17,466 nt of DNA from Candidatus Igneacidithiobacillus taiwanensis (GCA_002341825.1 DDOU01000009.1:859-18324); one strand, 5' to 3'; numbered from the stretch's first letter, positions 8,207 to 17,310 are shown. Made by a program: numbers and translations. Notes: generated by a model not told the origin, from the letters alone.

Positions 8207-8857
8207 TCAGCTACCTCCCTTCTGCAGGGGGCGGCCGAGGCTCGCCGAGAGCTGCTCGAGGAGCTCCTGGGCAACGCGCTGGGCAGGCAGATCGGGACAG
8301 AGCGCAGATACCTGCGTAACTTGCAGTCCAGGGCTGCCACAGGGATGGATGCGCTGGAAGGGGGAGAGATCCATTTCCGTATTGAGACTCAGGCCATGAT
8401 AACTGCGGCCCTTCTGTATCCGTAGGCCAAGGGAGGCAATTTTGGCCCCGGCAACATAGACTCCGGGGGCATCGCGACGGGCCTCGGCACGCACGCCATG
8501 CACGGCGAGCAGGCGGATGACGGCATTTTCCATGGCCGCGGTGAGTTGGCGAACGTTCCAACCGCTGCGCCCAAGGTCAAGGAGTAGGTAGGCCACCCAT
8601 TGCCCAGGGCCGTGATAGGTGACTTTACCGCCACGATCGCTACGAATGACGGGGATCGGGCCCGGATCGATCACGTCGGCCGGATCGGCATTGCGGCCAA
8701 GGGTAAAGACCGGCGGGTGCTGCAGTAGCCAGATCTGATCCGGGGTTTGAGCATCGCGTTGCCGGGTAAACTCGCGCATGGCATCGAGTACCGTAAAATA
8801 GGGGAGCAGGCCCGGCCAACAGCGTACCGAAATGGCATCATCTCCGCTCATAGACAC
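8207..8857 (-). CDS. lipB: Lipoyl(octanoyl) transferase
   Basis: A 216-residue enzyme that moves octanoyl from acyl carrier protein to the target lysine of lipoate-dependent proteins, the step before LipA. The [12 protein letters not shown] block is at residues 75-86. The catalytic lysine is in [11 protein letters not shown] (Lys139), and the catalytic cysteine is in the HPCG motif (Cys173). Length is typical. Two starts are close together: GTG at 8857, with GGGGTG at good spacing, and ATG at 8851, which makes an ATGA overlap with the ybeD stop; both give the same protein less two residues. The gene sits between ybeD and lipA, the same neighbourhood as in many gammaproteobacteria. Confidence 0.95.
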   Translation of the reverse strand: MSMSGDDAISVRCWPGLLPYFTVLDAMREFTRQRDAQTPDQIWLLQHPPVFTLGRNADPADVIDPGPIPVIRSDRGGKVTYHGPGQWVAYLLLDLGRSGWNVRQLTAAMENAVIRLLAVHGVRAEARRDAPGVYVAGAKIASLGLRIQKGRSYHGLSLNTEMDLSPFQRIHPCGSPGLQVTQVSALCPDLPAQRVAQELLEQLSASLGRPLQKGGS

Positions 8858-9114
8858 AGCATCACCCCTTCGATCTCCTGCACTGCAGCGTAAATAGCCT
8901 GTAACTGTGCGGTGCTTTGTACCTCAAGGGAGCAGGTTACGGCCTGGTACTTTCCACCGGCACTGGCACGCAGGCAGAAGGCGGTTTCCGACAACCCAGG
9001 AGCGTGAGGGGCAATGGCGGAGCGTACCGCGGCGAGCAAGTCGTCGTGCTGCCCGATGGCCTTGACGTGATGCAGGTGGGGGAAATCTTCCGGCGCCTCA
9101 GTTGGCAAATCCAT
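8848..9114 (-). CDS. ybeD: DUF493 family protein YbeD
   Basis: An 88-residue cytoplasmic protein of the DUF493/YbeD family, with a ferredoxin-like ACT-type fold in known relatives and no firmly known reaction. Family features are the [11 protein letters not shown] opening, [25 protein letters not shown] in the second half, and the LCL end. The ATG at 9114 was chosen because AGGAG lies five bases upstream; a GTG at 9120 in the same frame would overlap that site. It lies between dacC and lipB in the same order as in E. coli (dacA-ybeD-lipB), which suggests a link to lipoate or wall synthesis that has not been proved. The stop overlaps the alternative lipB ATG. Confidence 0.9.
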   Translation of the reverse strand: MDLPTEAPEDFPHLHHVKAIGQHDDLLAAVRSAIAPHAPGLSETAFCLRASAGGKYQAVTCSLEVQSTAQLQAIYAAVQEIEGVMLCL

Positions 9115-9130
9115 GGCCACTCCTCATGTT

Positions 9131-9149
9131 GCCCCGTGCTGACGGGGGC
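9131..9149 (-). repeat. Hairpin upstream of ybeD
   Basis: Within the 96-bp gap between dacC and ybeD, CCCCGT and ACGGGG form a 6-bp stem around a 4-base loop, extendable past one bulged base. No T-tract follows on the minus strand, so it is not an intrinsic terminator. It may stabilise or partly separate the mre/rodA/dacC message from ybeD-lipB-lipA. Confidence 0.45.
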
Positions 9150-9210
9150 TTCTATCCTCAGCATGGTAGTGCTTCGCTGCCGCGAGGTGAAGCCCTGGAA
9201 GTGGTCTCCC

Positions 9211-10374
9211 TCAAATCGCCGCTTTTACGCGATGCCAAATACGGCCAAACCACGATGCCTTGCTCACCCCTGCAGCGGCTACCACCGGGACGGTTCGCAG
9301 TACCTTGCCGTCCAAGCTAATGGCTAATTCTCCAAGGGTAGTTCCTTTGGCGAAGGGTGGCTGCACCTGGGGACTCCACTGCAACTGGGTCTTGATCTCG
9401 CCGCCACGCCCCTGCGGAATCGTCACCAGTACCGCTTTGTCGACCTGCACCGGCACGCGCATGGGCGACCAATCGTTGTGGGTAGCCACCCCGACTTGGG
9501 TTCCCGCCGGATAGAGCTGCTCATTCCGGTAAAAACGATAGCCATAGTTCAGCAAGGCTTCGATGGCATCGGTTCCCGATGACCAGCTTGGCGCCCCCAT
9601 TTCCACGGCAATCAGGCGCCTGCCATCGCGCAGGGCGGTGGCGTCGATACAGTGCCCGGAAGCGTCCGTCAGTCCGGTTTTCAGACCATCCACGCTGGGA
9701 TCGCGAAACAGCACGGGGTTCCAGCTGCGCTGGGTGATCTTGTTGTAGGTGTAGGACTGCATCTTGGTGATCTGCAGGACCTGCGGATATTGCTGCATAA
9801 AGATGCGCGATAGGCGCGCGACATCGTTCGCGGTCGTATAGAGATTGTCATCGGGCAGGCCGTCGACATTGCTGTAGTGGGTTCCCCGTAATTGCATACG
9901 TTGAGCGGCGTCGTTCATCAGTGTCACAAAGGCACTCTGACTGCCGCCAACGGTTTCTGCCAAGGCCACGGCAGCGTCGTTACCGGAATCGATGAGTAGA
10001 CCGTGCAGAAGTTGATCCACGGTAACCGGTAGATTGGGCTGCAAAAACATCCGTGAACCGCCGGTTTTCCATGCGGTGTTGGAGACCGAGACCGTTTCGT
10101 TTGGGCGCAAGCTCCCGCCAGCGATGGCCTGATAAGTCAGATACGCCGTCATTAGCTTGGTTAAGCTGGCCGGCGCCCGCCGCAAATCCGGATTCTTTGC
10201 GGCAATGATTTGCCCCGTTTGAAAGTCCATCAGCACATAGCTGGCAACGTTTGGGAGGTCCGGTGCCGGTGGAATGGGCAGCAACGGCGTCGGCACGACC
10301 GCTAGAGCAAATCCTGTGTTGAGCAGGAGGCAGGGGGCCAGAAGACGGATGGCAAGAGTACGGATACGGGGCAT
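9211..10374 (-). CDS. dacC: D-alanyl-D-alanine carboxypeptidase (PBP5/6 type)
   Basis: A 387-residue periplasmic penicillin-binding protein that removes the terminal D-alanine of peptidoglycan stem peptides. Residues 1-25 are a signal peptide ending GFALA. The active-site motifs are SLTK (Ser70, Lys73), SGN (130-132) and KTG (232-234). The C-terminal beta domain is followed by a short amphipathic helix (SKASWFGRIWHRVKAAI), the usual membrane anchor. The ATG at 10374 has GAGGA at five-base spacing; a TTG four codons upstream overlaps that site and was rejected. It follows rodA by 25 bp. The symbol dacA would serve equally well; DacA and DacC cannot be separated from the sequence alone. Confidence 0.93.
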   Translation of the reverse strand: MPRIRTLAIRLLAPCLLLNTGFALAVVPTPLLPIPPAPDLPNVASYVLMDFQTGQIIAAKNPDLRRAPASLTKLMTAYLTYQAIAGGSLRPNETVSVSNTAWKTGGSRMFLQPNLPVTVDQLLHGLLIDSGNDAAVALAETVGGSQSAFVTLMNDAAQRMQLRGTHYSNVDGLPDDNLYTTANDVARLSRIFMQQYPQVLQITKMQSYTYNKITQRSWNPVLFRDPSVDGLKTGLTDASGHCIDATALRDGRRLIAVEMGAPSWSSGTDAIEALLNYGYRFYRNEQLYPAGTQVGVATHNDWSPMRVPVQVDKAVLVTIPQGRGGEIKTQLQWSPQVQPPFAKGTTLGELAISLDGKVLRTVPVVAAAGVSKASWFGRIWHRVKAAI

Positions 10375-10399
10375 GGTGTTCCTCAAAACAGATAGGGGA

Positions 10400-11503
10400 T
10401 TATTCGTGGAGACGGGGGTGAGAGTGGATGGACATCAGGATACCCAAACCGACCAAAAAGGTCAGCATGGCCGTGCCGCCATAGCTGATGAGCGGCAACG
10501 GCACGCCAACTACGGGTAGGATCCCGGTGGTCATTCCCATGTTGATGAAGACGTACAAAAAAAAGGTCAGGCTTAAGGTGCCAGCGAGGAGTTTGCCGAA
10601 ACGTGATCGGCTCTCGAAGGCGATGACGAGGCCACGCACAACGATCAGCAGATAGGTGAGCATGAGCAGAAGAACTCCGAACAAGCCAAACTCCTCGGCA
10701 AAGCCGGCAAAGACAAAGTCTGTCTGCGCTTCTGGCAAAAAATCGAGGTTCACTTGCGTGCCGTGGAACCATCCTTTACCGAAGATGCCACCGGAACCGA
10801 TAGCAATCATGCTTTGGATGATGTGGTAGCCGGCGCCGAGGGGGTCGCGCTGGGGATCGAGGAAGGTGAGAATGCGCTCTTTTTGATACCCGTGCAGAAA
10901 GTGCCAGAGCACTGGGCCGCTGATGGCCGCCAACAGTACCAGAGCGATGAACCAGCGTCGGCGTACCCCGGCAAGCCACATGGCGAAGAGTCCGGCGGCC
11001 GCAATCTGTACCGCCGTACCGAGATCGGGCTCCTTGGCGATCAATAGAAACGGCACGCCAATAAGGGCAAAGCCAATCACCGTTGGTCGCCAAAGGCGAG
11101 CATCATCGACCTGGGAGAAATAATAGGCCAGCATCATCGGCAAGGCGAGCTTGACTAGCTCCGAGGGCTGAAAGCTGAGGGCGCCTATGCCCAGCCAACG
11201 CTTCGCCCCCATACTACTCTGTCCAACGATCAATGTGAGTAGCAGCAGGAAAATGCCCACGGCATATAGGGGGGGTGCCCAAGCGCGGAGCCGCTCGGGG
11301 GGGGTGTTGGCAATTGCCACCATGATCACGATGCCAATCAAAAAATGCAGGAACTGTGACCCGACCACACGAATATTCTCTTGGCTAGCGCTATAAAGCA
11401 CTGCCAAGCTGGTGCCCATGAGCAGCAGAATACCGGTCATGAGTGCCGGGTCAATATGAGCGATGATGCGACGCACGCGCAAAGACCAGTCTTTCGTAGC
11501 CAT
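10400..11503 (-). CDS. rodA: Peptidoglycan glycosyltransferase RodA
   Basis: A 367-residue SEDS-family membrane protein, the glycan polymerase of the elongation complex, which works with PBP2 and MreBCD. About ten hydrophobic segments are present. The KEPDLGTA block is at 157-164, and the extracellular block LDFLPEAQTDFVFAGFAEE carries the catalytic aspartate, Asp262, at the same number as in E. coli RodA. The VPLPLISYGGTAMLTFL signature is at 334-350. The frame is open 39 codons further upstream, through mreD, but the ATG at 11503 has a GGAAGGGG Shine-Dalgarno sequence and gives the usual length. mreD ends four bases before it, leaving no room for the expected mrdA gene. Confidence 0.96.
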   Translation of the reverse strand: MATKDWSLRVRRIIAHIDPALMTGILLLMGTSLAVLYSASQENIRVVGSQFLHFLIGIVIMVAIANTPPERLRAWAPPLYAVGIFLLLLTLIVGQSSMGAKRWLGIGALSFQPSELVKLALPMMLAYYFSQVDDARLWRPTVIGFALIGVPFLLIAKEPDLGTAVQIAAAGLFAMWLAGVRRRWFIALVLLAAISGPVLWHFLHGYQKERILTFLDPQRDPLGAGYHIIQSMIAIGSGGIFGKGWFHGTQVNLDFLPEAQTDFVFAGFAEEFGLFGVLLLMLTYLLIVVRGLVIAFESRSRFGKLLAGTLSLTFFLYVFINMGMTTGILPVVGVPLPLISYGGTAMLTFLVGLGILMSIHSHPRLHE

Positions 11504-11507
11504 TGCT

Positions 11508-11984
11508 CTACCCCTTCCTTTGCGGCCAATGATACTGCAGGCGGTCCAATGCGTACGTAAACAAGGGCCAAAGCGCCGCACCCAGCGCCGCGCCGAGTAG
11601 CAGGGCATTGTGCCATACAATCGGGCCCGCCCAAGCTTGCCACAGCCAAGAGATCAGAGATTGGGCGAGGAGCAGAAAAAAGATGAAAAAGAGCTGCTCC
11701 CACGGGGGTAGTCTACGCACTCGCGCCATCCAAGCGTACAGTAGTGCCAGCATCAGAACCAAAGCGATGGCATCAGAACCCGGTACGCGTCCAAAGATGA
11801 GATCCTGGGCCAGACCAATTAGCCAAATCACGAAATAGCTCAGCGGCTGGCTGCTGCTCAGAGCCCAGTACAGAATGAAAAGTGCAATGAAATCTGGGTG
11901 CAGCTGTGCATACAGCGGACCCAAGGGTAGCGACTCTGCAAGGAAAGCGAGAATAAAACCGAAGACCAGCGCCCCAGCCTTCAT
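11508..11984 (-). CDS. mreD: Rod shape-determining protein MreD
   Basis: A 158-residue inner-membrane protein with about five hydrophobic segments, the MreD partner of MreC in the elongation complex. The opening with FGFILAFLAESLPL, the LHPDFIALFILYWAL stretch and the GLAQDLIFGRVPGSDAI segment fit the family, which is otherwise poorly conserved. The ATG at 11984 forms an ATGA overlap with the mreC stop. Identity rests partly on the mreB-mreC-mreD order. Confidence 0.92.
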   Translation of the reverse strand: MKAGALVFGFILAFLAESLPLGPLYAQLHPDFIALFILYWALSSSQPLSYFVIWLIGLAQDLIFGRVPGSDAIALVLMLALLYAWMARVRRLPPWEQLFFIFFLLLAQSLISWLWQAWAGPIVWHNALLLGAALGAALWPLFTYALDRLQYHWPQRKG

Positions 11985-12814
11985 GAATGAGAGGCGTTGC
12001 GCGTTTGTGGCCAGAGAAGAAGGATGGTGTTCAGTGCTGCCAAATTTGCACTCGGTCGCACCAATACCCGCGCAAAAGGCCCATTACTCGCGTGTTCAAC
12101 CGATTTCACGACTCCCAAGGGCAGGCCCGGAGGGAATCGGCCGCCGAGACCGGAGGTGACCAGTTCGGTACCCGGGACGAGGGGAGTAGCATGCGGCTGA
12201 AATGGCACAGACAAGCTATGCAGATCGCCGCGTCCCTCTACCAAGCAAGGATAGTTGCCGCCCAAAGGTTTGGCGGGTATGGCGCTCGAAAGATCCGAAA
12301 GAAGACTGATGCGAGCATTGTTGCGACTGACGGTGACCACCTGCCCAATCACCCCGCCGGGAGCCAGCGCCGGCTGGCCCACATAGACTCCTTCGGCGGC
12401 CCCCAGGTTGATCGTGATTTGTTGGCTACCACTACGCAGATTCTGTGCCTCGATTTGCGCGACTGCCACCCGCCCAGGCGCGGTCGGAAAACTGTCGAGG
12501 AGAGCGAGCAGCTGTTGGTTCTCGGTACGCAATACCGGCAAGGCGAGATTTTCCATTTCCAAGACCTGCAGTCGCTGCCGAAGCGCCGCATTCTCTCGGC
12601 GGAGCGTCGTCTGGGTTTGCAGGTATTGGCTACACACCTGCCAGGCGTCGCGCAGTTGGCCGTTGAGCCAGAGTAATGGTTCCGCCGCATTCAGGCCCAG
12701 TTGCCGCAGGTTAGGGTGTTCGACGCTGTACAGGCTAACGCCCACGCTCAGCGTAGCCAGAATTAGCACGCGGAGCAGAGACGGAAGTGGTCGAATGAAC
12801 GGGAGGCCAGACAT
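11981..12814 (-). CDS. mreC: Rod shape-determining protein MreC
   Basis: A 277-residue bitopic membrane protein that links MreB in the cytoplasm to the periplasmic wall-synthesis enzymes. A transmembrane segment covers about residues 12-30, a coiled coil about 65-107 (TLRRENAALRQRLQVLEMEN), and the two-barrel periplasmic domain follows, with NLGAAEGVYVGQPALAPGGVIGQV and ELVTSGLGGRFPPGLPLG. The frame is open 27 codons upstream into mreB, but the ATG at 12814 puts the membrane segment at the usual place. No strong Shine-Dalgarno sequence precedes it, so translation is probably coupled to mreB, which ends 13 bases upstream. The stop overlaps mreD. Confidence 0.94.
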   Translation of the reverse strand: MSGLPFIRPLPSLLRVLILATLSVGVSLYSVEHPNLRQLGLNAAEPLLWLNGQLRDAWQVCSQYLQTQTTLRRENAALRQRLQVLEMENLALPVLRTENQQLLALLDSFPTAPGRVAVAQIEAQNLRSGSQQITINLGAAEGVYVGQPALAPGGVIGQVVTVSRNNARISLLSDLSSAIPAKPLGGNYPCLVEGRGDLHSLSVPFQPHATPLVPGTELVTSGLGGRFPPGLPLGVVKSVEHASNGPFARVLVRPSANLAALNTILLLWPQTRNASHS

Positions 12815-12827
12815 GACAGGCGAAGAT

Positions 12828-13871
<1,044 letters not shown>

Positions 13872-14081
13872 TTAGTTGAAGTCCTGCATGGGAAAAATCC
13901 GGAAGCCGCCGCTACTGTCCGTCCGCGAGGGACATTTTGTGGGTCCAAAAAAATATCGGGGTAGTCTAGCATGAGCCAGGGTAAAGCCCAAGATCCCCTA
14001 AGCGTCTGAATCTGTAGCGATTTGGCTACAAAAAACCGGCCCAAGGGCCGGCAGAGTCTCGCTCGTTATCGCTAAATCGTT
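13872..14081. other. Intergenic gap between mreB and soxB
   Basis: A 210-bp stretch with no gene. It holds the sox operon terminator at 14030-14052 and must contain the mreB promoter and leader. On the minus strand a GATATT near 13950 and TAGACT near 13965 resemble -10 boxes, but neither has a good -35 box at the right spacing, so no promoter is called. No tRNA or repeat was seen. Confidence 0.5.
14030..14052 (-). terminator. Rho-independent terminator of the sox operon
   Basis: On the minus strand CCGGCCC and GGGCCGG (14051-14045 with 14042-14036) form a 7-bp GC stem followed directly by TTTTTT. It lies 30-52 bp after the soxB stop and isolates the sox operon from mreB. Confidence 0.9.
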
Positions 14082-15812
14082 CTACAGCTTGTAATCTTTT
14101 GGAAAGGCTATGCCATGGTTACCGCGCATATCCCGATTGAGCACGGGTAGATCCAGCTTTTTGACCTCCACATGCTTTTGGCTCTTGAGCCATGCCGAGA
14201 AGACCTCCCAGACTGGCTTGCCTTCTACCGGTTGCATGGCTGCCCAACCGGCTACCTTATATTTTTTGGTGGCACTCACCAACTTGCCACCAATCTGTAA
14301 GTTGCTGATGCGGTGATAGATCTTTTCGTCGGGGTTGAAGTCGTACTGAATGTTGCCGACGCGGATCATATCGCCGCCTTGTTGATAGTAGGGATTGGGG
14401 TTGAAGATGTTGTCGGCCACCTGCTCCATGATGTTCTTGATTTGCTCCCCGGTGTACTCGTTGACCGTGACCTGGGGATAGGTGATGGCCGTTTGACCCA
14501 TGACGTCTTCCAAGGTGATGGTTTCGCCCGGTAGTTTGCAATAGCCCCAGCGGAATCCTGGCGAAAAGGAAGCTTCGCAGTCCATTTCTTGGCGCAGGGC
14601 ATCACAAAGCAACTGATCAAAGGTGCCGTTGAAGTTGTCGCGCCGATACAGGAGGCTACCGGTGGTCGCCAGAGGCTCCTGCAGTTTTTCGGCGTAGGGT
14701 TTACGCACACTGTCGATGTATTGCGCCATTTTGGCGTCGGCCGGGATTAGATTGGAAAATATCGGCAGGTAGTGGAAACGCCAGGCCTTGAGTTTGCCCT
14801 TGCCGACATCCAAATCAAAACGAGCAAGAACCTTGCCGTTGGTGCTGGTGTTGATGATGAGTGTCTGATTTACCTGGAAGGGTTTCGGTCCCATGATATC
14901 GTGGGTGTGCCCGCCCAAAATGATATCGATACCGTTCACTAAAGAAGCCATTTTTTTATCGACATCGGCACCGTTATGGGAGAGCACGACCACGAGATCT
15001 GCGTGTTCGTCCTGACGGCACTTGTCGACCACTTTTTGCATGTTTTCAGTGTGGATACCAAAACCCCAGTCCGGAATCATGTAGGCTGGGTTGGCAATGG
15101 GCGTGAACGGGAAGGCCTGCCCGATGACGGCAATCCGCCGGCCATTGATCTCATGCATCTGATAGGCCTTGAAGACTGGCTCCTGCCAGGTATTGCTAAA
15201 CACATTCTGTGCAAGAAAGTTGGCCTTAAGTTTGTTTTTGACCAAATATTCCACCTGTTTCTGACCGAAGGTGAATTCCCAGTGGCCAACGAAGTCGTCT
15301 ACGCCGAGTAAGTTCTGCGCGCCGACCATGTCTTCCGCCTTGGTCCACAGGGACGTCGCTGAACCTTGCCAAGTGTCACCGCCGTCGAGCAACAGAGTAC
15401 GCTCTTTGCCCAGCTGCTGGCGATACCGGTTTACTAGGCTGGCGATGTGTGCGTAGCCACCAATCTTGCCGTACTGATGCGCCAGAGTGGCAAAGTCCAA
15501 ACACGAAAAAGCATACTTTTGCCGCGCAGTGTGATTGACGCCATAGTAATCGAGCATCCACTGTCCGCAGAGATGGGGAGTTTGATTCAGCACCGGGCCG
15601 ACCCCGATGTTGGTATCGGGCTCGCGCCACCACACTGGGAGCAGCTGCGCGTGTGAATCGGTCATGTGAAGCAGCGTCACATTCCCAAACGCCGGGATGT
15701 CGTACGGGTCTTTTTCACTGCCCCAGGCTGCCTGAATTGCTCCAGGCGCAAAGAAGCTACCCGCACCGGCAATCCCCAGTAATTGTAAAAAATCTCTTCT
15801 TCCTAACTGCAT
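14082..15812 (-). CDS. soxB: Thiosulfohydrolase SoxB
   Basis: A 576-residue periplasmic dimanganese enzyme that hydrolyses sulfate from the sulfonated SoxY carrier during thiosulfate oxidation. The N-terminus carries a twin-arginine signal (GRRDFLQLLGIAG, residues 4-16). Metal-site motifs of the 5'-nucleotidase/metallophosphoesterase fold are TDSHAQ (Asp52, His54), GGDTWQGS (Asp146), the GHWEFTFG block (His177), SHNGAD (His279) and GGHTHD (300-305). Length fits the family. The ATG at 15812 has a GGGGAGG Shine-Dalgarno sequence about ten bases upstream, in the loop of a weak inverted repeat. It is the last gene of the sox operon, followed by the terminator. No truncation. Confidence 0.96.
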   Translation of the reverse strand: MQLGRRDFLQLLGIAGAGSFFAPGAIQAAWGSEKDPYDIPAFGNVTLLHMTDSHAQLLPVWWREPDTNIGVGPVLNQTPHLCGQWMLDYYGVNHTARQKYAFSCLDFATLAHQYGKIGGYAHIASLVNRYRQQLGKERTLLLDGGDTWQGSATSLWTKAEDMVGAQNLLGVDDFVGHWEFTFGQKQVEYLVKNKLKANFLAQNVFSNTWQEPVFKAYQMHEINGRRIAVIGQAFPFTPIANPAYMIPDWGFGIHTENMQKVVDKCRQDEHADLVVVLSHNGADVDKKMASLVNGIDIILGGHTHDIMGPKPFQVNQTLIINTSTNGKVLARFDLDVGKGKLKAWRFHYLPIFSNLIPADAKMAQYIDSVRKPYAEKLQEPLATTGSLLYRRDNFNGTFDQLLCDALRQEMDCEASFSPGFRWGYCKLPGETITLEDVMGQTAITYPQVTVNEYTGEQIKNIMEQVADNIFNPNPYYQQGGDMIRVGNIQYDFNPDEKIYHRISNLQIGGKLVSATKKYKVAGWAAMQPVEGKPVWEVFSAWLKSQKHVEVKKLDLPVLNRDMRGNHGIAFPKDYKL

Positions 15813-15817
15813 GATGT

Positions 15818-15841
15818 ATATACCTCCCCAATTAAGTATAT
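15818..15841 (-). repeat. Inverted repeat around the soxB ribosome-binding site
   Basis: In the 33-bp gap before soxB, ATATAC and GTATAT (15841-15836 with 15823-15818, minus strand) form a 6-bp A/T-rich stem with a 12-base loop. The loop contains the GGGGAG Shine-Dalgarno core. It would be a weak, presumably temperature-sensitive structure if it forms. Confidence 0.45.
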
Positions 15842-15845
15842 TTCC

Positions 15846-16376
15846 TTACAAGCCGCCAGACTTTGCCTGTTTCATTACGGCAATAATTTGCTTGTCCAGT
15901 TCACTGGCAACCTTTGCTGCTTCAGGATTTTTCGGGAAGTAGCGTAGAGCGTAAGTTGGCAGGTACGTCATGAGTTTCAGTTGTCCGTGGCTTTGGTACA
16001 TGACGATCTTGCAAGGTGCAAAAGCCCCAAACTCGGGATAGTTCTGGAGAATTTTCGACCCCAAAACCAGGTTGCAGACCTCGTAAATCACATAGGGCGT
16101 GTTGCTCTTGATGCCGCGCTCTTGCAAACCTTGTTGGACATCCAGTGTGCCTACAACATTCATATTCTCTGACTCGGCACCACTACTAATTCCCAGTTTA
16201 ACCTGCGCTGGAGTAACACCTTTGTCTACATCTACAACGTACAACGGCGAGTCGGTGTTGATCTTGGGCATATCCGAGACCGGGGCGGCAACGAGTGCCG
16301 CGTTACTGATACAGGCGAAGCCCACGCAGGCTAGACCTGCGCCCAGGCTCGCCCAGAGGGAAGAAACACGAAACAT
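15846..16376 (-). CDS. Periplasmic DUF302 protein in the sox operon
   Basis: A 176-residue exported protein of the DUF302 family; its biochemical role is not established. Residues 1-27 form a signal peptide (SLWASLGAGLACVGFACISNAA). The DUF302 part covers about residues 75-172, with the conserved cysteine pair Cys101 (YEVCNLVLG) and Cys122 (FAPCKIVMY) and the hydrophobic ALRYF region. The two cysteines could form a disulfide or bind a metal or thiol. The frame is open 22 codons upstream, but the ATG at 16376 has AGAGGAG seven bases upstream and starts the signal peptide. It lies between soxA (43 bp) and soxB (33 bp), so it is co-transcribed with them and probably works in periplasmic sulfur handling. 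Confidence 0.85.
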   Translation of the reverse strand: MFRVSSLWASLGAGLACVGFACISNAALVAAPVSDMPKINTDSPLYVVDVDKGVTPAQVKLGISSGAESENMNVVGTLDVQQGLQERGIKSNTPYVIYEVCNLVLGSKILQNYPEFGAFAPCKIVMYQSHGQLKLMTYLPTYALRYFPKNPEAAKVASELDKQIIAVMKQAKSGGL

Positions 16377-16389
16377 GAGGAGACTCCTC
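16377..16389 (-). repeat. Palindrome covering the ribosome-binding site of the DUF302 gene
   Basis: A 13-base palindrome, GAGGAG-T-CTCCTC on the minus strand, directly abuts the ATG. It can fold as a 5-bp stem with a 3-base loop that pairs the Shine-Dalgarno sequence with the bases before the start codon. Confidence 0.55.
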
Positions 16390-16419
16390 TGGGGCAAATG
16401 TAATGGATTTCTGACTTGA

Positions 16420-17283
16420 TTACGGCCGATAACCCGGCACATTGATCTTGATACCGTTGCTTAGATAGCTCATGAAATACTCGAGATTACGATAATCGAC
16501 GCTCTCCAATTTCTCTGGTTCGGCACCGACCTGTTTATTGCATCCCTCTATACGCTTTTGTAGAGTGTTTACTGCTGACCAAGCTGCGCGGTAGGTAGGA
16601 AAGTGGGCACTTTGTCCAACTACAGGAGAAATGATCTGATCACGTAAATACTTGCCCGCATAGGCAACATGGCAAGAGGCGCAAGAGAAATTCAATTGCC
16701 CGCGTTTCATGAAGAAATAGGCTTTGCCTTCCTCAAAGGCCTTGACTGCGCCCGGTCCTTTCACCTGCACGTCCACCGGCATGCCGTTCGACAGCGAGCC
16801 GAGGTAGGTTTGCAGTGCAATCAAATCCTGGCTGCCATACTTCAAGGGCGCTTCACCATTTGCTTGACGGCACGCATTCAGGCTCATGCCAATGGTCACG
16901 ACGGTTTTTGTCTTGTTGTCGAACATCGGATAATGCGCAGCGACCCCCTTGCCCCCGTCGGGATAGCAACTGGCGTAGGTTTTACCGTTTTTAAACGGTG
17001 TATCCCACAATTTTTTGCCCTCCGATAGGGTTAGATCGCCAGGATTGAATTGAATAGCCTCCTGATACTGGCTATACATTTCTGGGCTAAAGGCATAAGC
17101 TCCGAGCGCATATTTCTGCAATGGAATTTTGGGGTACATCTGTTGAAAATACTCGTGAAACTGCTGCAACGTTTGTTCTGGACCGACCTTGGTGTTGCCA
17201 AGATCCCACCAGTTCACTGCATTGGCTGCTGCACTGCTGCCGGCAAGCGCCACCACCGCAATGGAGACAATCCATTTTTTCAT
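16420..17283 (-). CDS. soxA: Sulfur oxidation c-type cytochrome SoxA (single-haem form)
   Basis: A 287-residue periplasmic cytochrome that, with SoxX, oxidatively links thiosulfate to the SoxY carrier cysteine. Residues 1-22 form a signal peptide. There is one haem-binding motif, CASCH (201-205), and the ligand cysteine that carries the persulfide in known structures matches Cys248 (RIEGCNKQ). In two-haem SoxA proteins an additional CxxCH lies in the N-terminal domain; here that place reads YASCYPDGG (Cys106), with Cys138 (LNACRQ) as the likely disulfide partner, as in known single-haem SoxA. The ATG at 17283 has a GGGAGGGG Shine-Dalgarno sequence. It follows soxZ by 66 bp, a gap holding a strong hairpin. 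Confidence 0.95.
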   Translation of the reverse strand: MKKWIVSIAVVALAGSSAAANAVNWWDLGNTKVGPEQTLQQFHEYFQQMYPKIPLQKYALGAYAFSPEMYSQYQEAIQFNPGDLTLSEGKKLWDTPFKNGKTYASCYPDGGKGVAAHYPMFDNKTKTVVTIGMSLNACRQANGEAPLKYGSQDLIALQTYLGSLSNGMPVDVQVKGPGAVKAFEEGKAYFFMKRGQLNFSCASCHVAYAGKYLRDQIISPVVGQSAHFPTYRAAWSAVNTLQKRIEGCNKQVGAEPEKLESVDYRNLEYFMSYLSNGIKINVPGYRP

Positions 17284-17310
17284 TGCGATTCCCCTCCCTT
17301 TTCATGGAAA

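Noticed and set aside
7644..8399. 251-codon plus-strand frame antisense to lipA/lipB
   Set aside because: lipA and lipB are complete with catalytic residues; this frame has no family features.
10375..10386. TTG start for dacC four codons upstream of the ATG
   Set aside because: It overlaps the GAGGA ribosome-binding site that is properly spaced for the ATG at 10374.
11504..11620. N-terminal extension of rodA by 39 codons into mreD
   Set aside because: The extension is Arg-rich and unlike RodA; the ATG at 11503 has a good Shine-Dalgarno sequence and puts the catalytic Asp at 262 as in E. coli.
16377..16442. N-terminal extension of the DUF302 gene by 22 codons
   Set aside because: It would put charged residues before a signal peptide that begins neatly at the ATG at 16376, which has its own Shine-Dalgarno sequence.
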